Of a stretch of DNA of 5,455 nucleotides, positions 1-5,455 are shown in pieces. The stretch is taken from NCBI GenBank assembly GCA_937941555.1, contig CALDHJ010000273.1, positions 1 through 5,455 on the forward strand, given 5' to 3'. A program made the position numbers and the translations under genes. A model generated the notes under the pieces. It made no database searches, was not told the origin of the DNA, and worked only from the letters and a program-made list of their open reading frames with translations. The first letter of the stretch is position 1. Each line of letters opens with the position of its first letter. The DNA comes from an uncultured Granulosicoccaceae bacterium (GTDB lineage Bacteria; Pseudomonadota; Gammaproteobacteria; CALCKW01).

Positions 1-446
1 GACGCTGGCACGAAAGGTGTGCCGCCGGTGGCGATCAAGATGTGCTTTGCGGTGACTTCTGTGCCATCCGCGAGCAGCACTGTGTGCGCGTCTTTCACTG
101 TGGCGCGCTGGTGGAAAATCTCCACGCCAGCGTTGCCCGCATTGCGCGTGTAGATCGCTTCAAGGCGCTCAAGTTCCGCTTTCAAGCGGGCTTGGAAGCT
201 TGACCAGTTGAAAGCGCCGATGCTGATGTCCCAGCCATAATCAATCGCCGCTTTGGCGCTGGTGGCGTTTTGCGATGCGAAGACCATCAGTTTTTTCGGC
301 ACACAGCCGCGGATCACACAGGTGCCGCCCATGCGGTCGCGTTCGATCAATGCAGCGCGCGCGCCGTAGCTCGCGGCCCGCTGGGCGACTGACAGCCCGC
401 CGCTGCCGCCGCCGATGGCGATCAGGTCAAAATGCTTGTCGGACAT
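1..446 (-). CDS. gor: Glutathione reductase, N-terminal part (cut by left window edge)
   Basis: This is the start of an NAD(P)H-dependent flavoprotein disulfide reductase. The best fit is glutathione reductase, which uses NADPH to reduce glutathione disulfide in the cytosol and keep the thiol pool reduced. About 148 residues are visible. The FAD-binding Rossmann motif GGGSGG lies at residues 12-17, an acidic E35 ends the second strand, and the redox-active disulfide motif GGTCVIRGCVPKK has Cys43 and Cys48. A second dinucleotide-fold signature, ATGGTP, lies near the cut end. The CVIRGC variant is typical of glutathione reductases rather than of lipoamide dehydrogenase or mercuric reductase. 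The catalytic His and the dimer interface are outside the window, so substrate specificity rests on the N-terminus alone. The ATG at 446 is the only sensible start, because the upstream frame has no other start codon; the ribosome-binding site is weak. The gene is transcribed divergently from ubiA. It uses ACA, GCA and TTG somewhat more than the downstream genes, which is a mild difference and not evidence of transfer. Confidence 0.9.
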   Translation of the reverse strand, partial: MSDKHFDLIAIGGGSGGLSVAQRAASYGARAALIERDRMGGTCVIRGCVPKKLMVFASQNATSAKAAIDYGWDISIGAFNWSSFQARLKAELERLEAIYTRNAGNAGVEIFHQRATVKDAHTVLLADGTEVTAKHILIATGGTPFVPA

Positions 447-496
447 GTCATCTTCACTCTGCTGGTTGGGGTACGGGCCGAGACCTCGAATCTGGC

Positions 497-524
497 ATTA
501 TGAACGTGCCCCACTCGCCCGCAA
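497..524 (-). promoter_or_regulatory. Candidate sigma70-type promoter for gor
   Basis: Read on the minus strand, a TTGCGG -35-like hexamer (519-524) is followed after 16 bp by CATAAT (497-502), which matches the TATAAT consensus at five of six positions. Transcription would start near 490 and give a leader of about 44 nt before the gor ATG. The -35 match is only three of six. The AT-rich -10 stands out in this GC-rich intergenic region. No comparably good promoter is seen for ubiA on the plus strand; CATTAT at 496-501 overlaps this element but lacks a -35 partner at normal spacing. Confidence 0.35.
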
Positions 525-538
525 GCGCCGTTCATGAT
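497..538. repeat. Imperfect inverted repeat at the ubiA start
   Basis: ATTATGAACG (497-506) and CGTTCATGAT (529-538) are inverted copies with one mismatch, separated by 22 bp. The left arm covers the candidate gor -10 and the right arm covers the ubiA ATG at 534. It could be an operator for a dimeric regulator acting on both divergent genes, or an RNA hairpin over the ubiA start. It could also be chance, since the arms are only 10 bp. Confidence 0.3.
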
Positions 539-1445
539 TGACCGTTCGATGTCACCGGACATTTCGCAACCGCTCTTCGCCAACTGGCGCGGTCGGCTGC
601 CGTATTTCATGAGCCTCACGCGGCTCGACCGACCCATCGGCATTCTGCTGCTCGGCTGGTCGATGCTATGGGGGCTGTGGATAGGTGCGGGCGGCTGGCC
701 CGGATTCAAGCTCTTTGCGGTTTTTACAGTGGGTTGCGTGCTGACCCGCTCAGCCGGTTGTTGCATCAACGACTACGCCGACCGGCATTTCGACGGCCAC
801 GTCGCGCGTACCCAGCAGCGACCGCTCGCATCCGGCCACGTGCTGCCGGCCGAAGCGCTGTGGCTCGCCGGTGGCCTGATGGCACTCGCCGGGCTGCTCG
901 TGTTGCTCACCAACCTCACCACCATCCTGCTCGCGGTGGTCGCGGCGCTGCTCGCGGCGGTCTACCCCTTCTGCAAGCGCGTTACCCACCTGCCACAACT
1001 GGTGCTCGGCGCGGCCTTCGGCATGAGCATCCCGATGGCCTTCGCCGCAACCAGCGGCAGCGTGCCCGCGGTCGGCTGGGCGCTGTTTGCGATCTCGCTG
1101 GTCTGGTCGACCGCCTACGACACCGAGTACGCCATGACCGACCGCGACGACGACCTCAAGATCGGCATCAAGTCGACGGCGATCCTGTTCGGGCGCTTTG
1201 ATGTGTTGGCGGTGGCGCTGCTGCTCGCGGCCGTGCTCGTCGGGCTGATCGGGGTCGGCCTGCACCTCCACTACGGCGTCGCCTGGTGGCTCGGCCTGGT
1301 CGGTGCAACCGCGTCGGCGGGCTACCAGATCCACCTCATTCGCGACCGCGACCCGGCTAAGTGCTTTCAGGCCTTTCAGCACAACCAATATTTCGGCCTG
1401 GCGGTGTTCGCCGGGCTGTTCGTCGAATTGTGGCCAACGGGTTGA
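534..1445 (+). CDS. ubiA: 4-Hydroxybenzoate polyprenyltransferase
   Basis: This integral-membrane prenyltransferase attaches the polyprenyl tail to 4-hydroxybenzoate, the committing membrane step of ubiquinone biosynthesis. The 303-residue product is slightly longer than E. coli UbiA (about 290). The sequence shows the early LDRPIG segment (31-36), the first Asp-rich motif NDYADRHFD (79-87; N79, D80, D83, D87) followed by RTQQRPLASG, and the second motif YDTEYAMTDRDDD (195-207; D196, D203, D207). The Asp residues bind the Mg-diphosphate of the prenyl donor. THLPQLVLGAAFG and KIGIKSTAILFG match the UbiA subfamily rather than the heme O or menaquinone prenyltransferases. Several hydrophobic helices span the rest. 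An in-frame stop at 501 limits the start to ATG 534 or ATG 549, and neither has a good ribosome-binding site; 534 is chosen as the longest. It is the first gene of an apparent operon with GTPases A and B. Confidence 0.96.
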   Translation: MIDRSMSPDISQPLFANWRGRLPYFMSLTRLDRPIGILLLGWSMLWGLWIGAGGWPGFKLFAVFTVGCVLTRSAGCCINDYADRHFDGHVARTQQRPLASGHVLPAEALWLAGGLMALAGLLVLLTNLTTILLAVVAALLAAVYPFCKRVTHLPQLVLGAAFGMSIPMAFAATSGSVPAVGWALFAISLVWSTAYDTEYAMTDRDDDLKIGIKSTAILFGRFDVLAVALLLAAVLVGLIGVGLHLHYGVAWWLGLVGATASAGYQIHLIRDRDPAKCFQAFQHNQYFGLAVFAGLFVELWPTG

Positions 1446-1452
1446 GCGCACC

Positions 1453-3159
1453 GTGACCCTGACACCGCACGACGCGATCGACGCGCTCACCACGGCCCAC
1501 GCCAACGCGCGCCCCGACGACGAAGACCGCCTGCCCTCGCTGCCGCTCGCGGGCAGCGCGTTGCAAAAGGCCTACTGGGCCGAGGTCGAGCCCGACCACC
1601 CGACTCAGGTCGTGGTCTTCGGCCCGACCCAATCGGGCAAGAGCACGGCCGTCAACCTGCTGCTCGGCCACACCGCCGCCGGTGTCTCCCCACTCGCCGG
1701 GCACACCGTGCACGCGCAGGCCTTCCTCCAGGGCCACAGTGACGCCGACGCGCTCGAGCCCTTTTTCGAGGGCTACACCCGCACCACCCCCGACGCCTTG
1801 CCGGGCGATGCGCTCGACTACTGGTCGGTTGCCGCGGTGCCCGGTGGCGACTCAGTTCAGGCGGTCTGGGACACACCCGACTTCGATTCGCTGCGCGCCG
1901 CCGAGTACCTCGACTCGGTCGCCCGCACGATCGGGCTTGCCGATGTGTTGCTGCTGATGGTCAGCAAGGACAAATACGCCGACCACAGTGTCTGGCAGTG
2001 GCTCGATCTGATCGCGCCGCTCGGCAAACCGGTTGTGGTGTGTGTCAACAAGGTGGATGAGGCGAGCCGCGAGGTCGTGATCGACGCCCTGCTCGCTCGA
2101 CTCGCCGAACACCCGATATCGGCCCAACAACCCACTGTCTGTCTAATGCCCTGGTTCGATGCCCAAGACGGCCCACCCGACCTCGAGGTCACGGCGCTCC
2201 GCCATGCCATCGACGACGCAGTGACGCAGCTCGACCGCACGGCACTGACCCACGGTGCGCGGGCACTGATCGAATCCAATTGGGCCGACTGGACAGACCC
2301 TCTCAGTGCCGAACTGCAGGCCCGGGACGCCTGCGAAGTCGAGATCCGCGAGGCCGGCGACGCCATATTGCAGAGCTACCGAAGCGAGTTCCTCGACCAC
2401 CCCGAACACTACGAGACCTTCCAGCACAGCCTCGCGGAAATGCTCCGCCTGCTCGAGCTGCCGGGCCTGGCGAGCGTACTGGGCTACACGCGCAGCATCG
2501 TGACCTGGCCGGTTCGCAAGGTATTCGGGATCGCAAGCCAGACCGCGGGCCGGGCCAGACCCGAGAGCCATGAAGTGCAGCTTTTGCAAGATCGGCACAG
2601 CGAAGCATTGTCGGGCCTGATCGAACACGCCCTGACAGAAGCCAGCCTGAACGGGCCGAACGCGGCCTGGTGGCGTGCTGTCGCCACCGCTCTGCGCGCG
2701 CAACGCGGGCCCTGGCAGGCCGCCTTCGACCAGGAAGTTGCAGACTACCGGCGCGACTTCGAACCGGAAATCCAGCGCGCAGCAGAGCAACTCTATGCCG
2801 GGTTGCAGGAACAGCCGGCCATTCTCAACAGCCTGCGCGCCGCGCGTTTTACCGCCGATGCCGCCGGAGTGGCGTTTGCGGTCAAGACCGGCGGCGTGGG
2901 ACTCGCCGACCTCGCACTGGCGCCCGCGATGCTGTCGGTGACCACGCTGCTCACCGAGAGCGCTCTCGGCAAATACATCGACACCGTGATGGACGCGCTA
3001 CGCGCGCAGCAGTTCGACATCGTTCAGTCTCGGCTCATAGACAATCGCTTCCGCGCTGCGCTTGCCGCCGAGCTCGACGCGTTGAGCGCGCCGGGGCTCT
3101 ACCGCATCTCCCAGTCAGAGCTCTCCGCCATCGGAGACGCACTCGGACAATCCGCATGA
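1453..3159 (+). CDS. GTPase A: uncharacterised P-loop GTPase with hydrophobic C-terminal segment
   Basis: This is a 568-residue predicted GTPase of unknown role. The G domain is N-terminal: P-loop GPTQSGKS (57-64), possible G2 Thr85, G3 as DTPDFDS (140-146) with Asp in place of the usual Gly, and a canonical G4 NKVD (199-202). The G1-to-G3 distance of about 77 residues is long for Ras- or Era-like GTPases and closer to dynamin-like proteins. Residues about 260-460 look helical and charged, with a possible amphipathic patch at 347-360 (RSIVTWPVRKVFGI). Residues 466-503 are hydrophobic and Gly/Ala-rich (KTGGVGLADLALAPAM) and may insert in or lie on the membrane. The start is the GTG at 1453, 7 bp after the ubiA stop. 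No ATG precedes the P-loop in this frame except inside ubiA at 1303, which would add 50 residues that read as a ubiA shadow. The ribosome-binding site is weak, so reinitiation after ubiA is plausible. The stop overlaps the start of GTPase B. A dynamin-like or Era/YfjP-like family is possible. Confidence 0.85.
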   Translation: MTLTPHDAIDALTTAHANARPDDEDRLPSLPLAGSALQKAYWAEVEPDHPTQVVVFGPTQSGKSTAVNLLLGHTAAGVSPLAGHTVHAQAFLQGHSDADALEPFFEGYTRTTPDALPGDALDYWSVAAVPGGDSVQAVWDTPDFDSLRAAEYLDSVARTIGLADVLLLMVSKDKYADHSVWQWLDLIAPLGKPVVVCVNKVDEASREVVIDALLARLAEHPISAQQPTVCLMPWFDAQDGPPDLEVTALRHAIDDAVTQLDRTALTHGARALIESNWADWTDPLSAELQARDACEVEIREAGDAILQSYRSEFLDHPEHYETFQHSLAEMLRLLELPGLASVLGYTRSIVTWPVRKVFGIASQTAGRARPESHEVQLLQDRHSEALSGLIEHALTEASLNGPNAAWWRAVATALRAQRGPWQAAFDQEVADYRRDFEPEIQRAAEQLYAGLQEQPAILNSLRAARFTADAAGVAFAVKTGGVGLADLALAPAMLSVTTLLTESALGKYIDTVMDALRAQQFDIVQSRLIDNRFRAALAAELDALSAPGLYRISQSELSAIGDALGQSA

Positions 3160-4721
3160 GCGACCACGCCAACACACTCCACGCACTGCAAGCCTGGGCA
3201 GAACAGGCCCGTCGCGACGGTTGGGTCGATTCGGCAACCGCCGAGGCGGTCTCGACCTACCAGCCACACGACCCGACCAAACTTTTCGCTGACGGCACCA
3301 CAAGCCCGCTGGTGCTCGCGTTTTTTGGCGGCACCGGCGTTGGCAAGAGCAGCCTGCTCAACCGACTGGCTGGCAGCGACGTGGCCAAGAGCGGCGTGGT
3401 GCGCCCGACATCGCGCGAAGTGACGCTCTATGTGCACGAGGACATCGAGCTCGCCTCCCTGCCCGAGGACTTGCCGGTAGAGCACACCCGGATCAAGCGA
3501 CACAATCAGCACGCACACCGCGACACCTTGTGGATCGATACCCCCGACATCGACTCGGTGGTTACAACCCACCGCGATCAGGTGCTCGCGTGGATGCCCT
3601 ACATCGACCTGCTGGTGTATGTCGTCAGCCCCGAGCGCTACCGTGATGACGCCGGCTGGGACCTGTTGCAACAACACCGACACCGCCACGACTGGGCCTT
3701 CGTGATCAACCACTGGGACCGCGGCGACCCGGCCCAACGCGCGGATTTCACGGCCTTGCTGAACGCCGGTGGCATCGACAACCCGGCCGTGTTCTGCACC
3801 GATTGCCGCAATGGCGGGTCCGACACGGACGACTTCGGGGCCCTGCAGCAGCATGTCGCCAGCCAGAGCGAAGCCGTGGCACTCGCCGAGGCTCGCCGGC
3901 GCAGCGCTGCGACCGAGCGCGCGGCACTGCAGTCGCTCGCCGGGCGCTGCGAAGCGGCGCTCGGGCGCACGGCCGACTGGTCCGAATTCGAGGCGTCCGC
4001 ACGCGAGACCGAGCGACGGTTCACCACCCATTGCGACACTGACACGCTCGCCAGTCGCGAGCGCCTGGTGCGGCAGTTGTTTCCCGATGACCCACCCCCG
4101 TTTTGGCGCCGCGTACTCGGCAAGCGCGAGCGGGTCGCGGCACTGCCCGAGGTGATGGCGGTGTGGACACCCCGCTGCACGGAGCGCCTTACAAGCACAC
4201 TTGATGAGTCCCTGATTGCCGCAAGCGACGCATCGTTGCCGCTCGCGCCGTTGCGCAGTGCGCTTGCGCCAGCGGACCTCGCCGGGGGACAGGCGATTGA
4301 CAATGCCTGTCTGGAGGCCTTGTCCGCTGCGTTGTCAGCGCCCGGCAACCGCCTGCAACGTGCCATCTACCGCGCGGCCAGCGCGTTGACCGTCGCCCTG
4401 CCACTGTTGGCATTGGTGTGGATCGGTGTGCGTGTGCTCGGCGGTTTTGTCGCCGGCGCATCCGACCCAGCGCAATACATAGGCCTCAACTTTGTCACCA
4501 ACAGCCTCATGTTGCTCGCGCTCAGCGCGGCACTGCCAGCCGTGGTCGCGGAGTGGGTCCGGCCGTCGCAGCGCGCCGCGAGTCAGGCAGCATTGCGTGC
4601 CGGCGTTGAAAGCGGCTGCGGGACATTGTTCGCCACCGTTTCGAAAAAACTGAACGCACTCAAACAACAGCGCGACAATTATTTGTCGTCACTGAACGAC
4701 GCTACAACCACGTTGCAGTAG
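3156..4721 (+). CDS. GTPase B: uncharacterised P-loop GTPase with two-helix membrane hairpin
   Basis: This is a 521-residue predicted membrane-anchored GTPase of unknown role. Motifs: P-loop GGTGVGKS (58-65) followed by SLLNRLAG, RPTSR with possible G2 Thr85, G3 as DTPDIDS (128-134) with Asp for the usual Gly, and G4 as NHWD (185-188), where His replaces the Lys of NKxD. A CTDC pair (214-217) lies where G5 would be expected. The middle (about 235-400) is charged and mostly helical. Two hydrophobic helices (about 407-433 and 444-466) form a likely membrane hairpin, leaving both the G domain and the 55-residue basic, probably helical tail on the same side, presumably the cytoplasm. The ATG at 3156 overlaps the GTPase A stop in an ATGA junction, so translation is probably coupled. 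The frame stays open upstream to 2670, but that part is a shadow of GTPase A. The G domain resembles A's, so the two are probably old paralogues working together. Confidence 0.88.
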   Translation: MSDHANTLHALQAWAEQARRDGWVDSATAEAVSTYQPHDPTKLFADGTTSPLVLAFFGGTGVGKSSLLNRLAGSDVAKSGVVRPTSREVTLYVHEDIELASLPEDLPVEHTRIKRHNQHAHRDTLWIDTPDIDSVVTTHRDQVLAWMPYIDLLVYVVSPERYRDDAGWDLLQQHRHRHDWAFVINHWDRGDPAQRADFTALLNAGGIDNPAVFCTDCRNGGSDTDDFGALQQHVASQSEAVALAEARRRSAATERAALQSLAGRCEAALGRTADWSEFEASARETERRFTTHCDTDTLASRERLVRQLFPDDPPPFWRRVLGKRERVAALPEVMAVWTPRCTERLTSTLDESLIAASDASLPLAPLRSALAPADLAGGQAIDNACLEALSAALSAPGNRLQRAIYRAASALTVALPLLALVWIGVRVLGGFVAGASDPAQYIGLNFVTNSLMLLALSAALPAVVAEWVRPSQRAASQAALRAGVESGCGTLFATVSKKLNALKQQRDNYLSSLNDATTTLQ

Positions 4722-4737
4722 TCGATACGGACCCGCG

Positions 4738-5455
4738 CTATACCCTGAGTCCTCCGCGCGCGAGACAGGCGACTGTAATGTTCCGGTAACCCGCAGTTCT
4801 GCAGGCCCGTGCGAGCGCACGCAGTGTCTCGCCCGTGGTGTAGATATCGTCCACCAACACGACTGACGGACAGCCGTCCGGCGGAGCCTCGACGGAGAAA
4901 GCATCTCGCACGTTGCGTCGCCGTTGGTCCGGGTCGAGCGCGTATTGCGGTTGCGTCTCCCGCACCCGCTCGGCGCCCTGCAAACACGTCCATCCGCGTG
5001 CTCTAGCAACATCACGCGCGAGCACTTCGGCGTGATTAAACCCCCGTTTTAAAAAGCGTTTTCGGTGCATGGGCACCGCCATGACCCGTGTGTCCGAGCC
5101 GCCGGGAATCGCCGCAGCCAGCAATTGCCCGCACAACTTGCCGGCCGCGGCGTCGTGGTTGTATTTGAATTGTTGAATCAGATGATCGACCGGGATCTCG
5201 TAGCGCAAGGCGACGGAAACACTCTCCCAAGGCGGTGGTCGGTTTGTGCATTCCCCACAGATACGACCAGAGACCAAAGGCAATGCACACAGCAGACAGA
5301 ATCGGGTAAGTACCGGCAACTCCGATTCACAGCCTTGGCACAAATTCTGATCACCCCTTCCCCGAGCGTCGCAAAACCAACACCGGTAGAGCTTCAGCTC
5401 AACGAGCAGCTGCCGAAACGGGAGCCATACGCCGTTCTTGTGACGGTAGGCCTTC
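4738..5455 (-). CDS. comF: ComF/GntX-family phosphoribosyltransferase-like protein (5' end beyond right edge)
   Basis: This is a ComF-family protein with two N-terminal zinc ribbons and a type I phosphoribosyltransferase-like domain. The family includes ComFC, linked to DNA uptake in naturally competent bacteria, and E. coli GntX/YhgH; the biochemical reaction is not settled. The visible 238 residues carry four CxxC pairs (C25/C28, C39/C42, C53/C56, C66/C69, counted from the window edge), enough for two zinc sites. They are followed by FKYNHDAAAGKL, the family segment KRGFNHAEVLAR, RRRNVRDAF, and the PRPP-binding loop VVLVDDIYTTGET (nt 4825-4863), then a TAG stop. The TTG at 5343 is a tempting start but would remove the first CxxC pair. 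The frame stays open to the window edge with no ATG, GTG or TTG above it, so the true start lies past 5455. It converges on GTPase B with 16 bp between the stops. Confidence 0.92.
   Translation of the reverse strand, partial: KAYRHKNGVWLPFRQLLVELKLYRCWFCDARGRGDQNLCQGCESELPVLTRFCLLCALPLVSGRICGECTNRPPPWESVSVALRYEIPVDHLIQQFKYNHDAAAGKLCGQLLAAAIPGGSDTRVMAVPMHRKRFLKRGFNHAEVLARDVARARGWTCLQGAERVRETQPQYALDPDQRRRNVRDAFSVEAPPDGCPSVVLVDDIYTTGETLRALARACRTAGYRNITVACLARGGLRV

Noticed and set aside
466..493. Possible ubiA promoter TTGGGG (466-471) with GAATCT (488-493)
   Set aside because: The 16-bp spacing is acceptable but both hexamers are poor matches; not reliable enough to list.
750..1505. Long minus-strand open frame (251 codons) opposite ubiA
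   Set aside because: Its composition is low-complexity, rich in Arg, Gln, Glu and Gly, with no domain. It is the shadow of ubiA's hydrophobic codons.
2670..3155. Upstream extension of the GTPase B frame to ATG 2670 (683-residue protein)
   Set aside because: The extra 162 residues are Arg/Ala-rich, lie wholly inside GTPase A and read as a high-GC frame shadow. ATG 3156 gives a normal GTPase N-terminus and an ATGA overlap.
3099..4031. Long minus-strand open frame (310 codons) opposite GTPase B
   Set aside because: It opposes a well-supported gene, has no recognisable motif, and long antisense frames are expected in GC-rich coding DNA.
4673..4700. Small hairpins near the 3' end of GTPase B: CGACAA/TTGTCG (4673-4688) and GTCGT/ACGAC (4685-4700)
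   Set aside because: The stems are only 5-6 bp, overlap each other, lie inside coding sequence and are not followed by a T-run on either strand, so they do not qualify as terminators.
4738..5455. comF as evidence of a natural competence locus
   Set aside because: ComF-family genes are widespread in bacteria not known to be competent, and no other competence or DNA-uptake gene is in the window.

Overview
This is a GC-rich window (roughly two thirds G+C by eye) from a ubiquinone-making proteobacterium. A gammaproteobacterium is most likely: UbiA follows the E. coli-type protein closely and the ComF protein has the gammaproteobacterial double zinc ribbon. I cannot name the genus. No rRNA, tRNA, CRISPR array, transposase or integrase is visible. 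The window reads as dense chromosomal sequence, almost entirely coding.

Layout from left to right. (1) 1-446, minus strand: the N-terminal third of a glutathione reductase (gor), cut by the left edge. (2) 447-533: an 87-bp divergent intergenic region with a plausible promoter for gor and an imperfect inverted repeat that reaches the ubiA start codon. (3) 534-4721, plus strand: an apparent three-gene operon. It holds ubiA (4-hydroxybenzoate polyprenyltransferase), then two large uncharacterised P-loop GTPases, here called GTPase A (568 aa, GTG start 7 bp after the ubiA stop) and GTPase B (521 aa, overlapping A by an ATGA junction). (4) 4722-4737: a 16-bp gap between convergent genes. (5) 4738-5455, minus strand: a comF/gntX-family phosphoribosyltransferase-like gene whose start lies beyond the right edge.

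The GTPase pair is the interesting part. The two G domains look like diverged paralogues. Both have a P-loop near residue 60, an altered G3 motif with Asp in place of the usual Gly (DTPDxDS), and a matching S-x2-[K/R]-Y-x-D-x3-W signature between G3 and G4. Their C-terminal halves differ: A has a helical region and a hydrophobic Gly/Ala-rich stretch near its end, and B has a two-helix membrane hairpin followed by a basic helical tail. The long G1-to-G3 spacing, the membrane hairpin and the tandem arrangement suggest a two-component, membrane-associated GTPase reminiscent of paired bacterial dynamin-like proteins. That function is inference. I have an unverified impression that similar pairs occur in other gammaproteobacteria under generic GTPase names. 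The shared operon with ubiA, an integral-membrane enzyme, suggests co-expression but does not establish a functional link.
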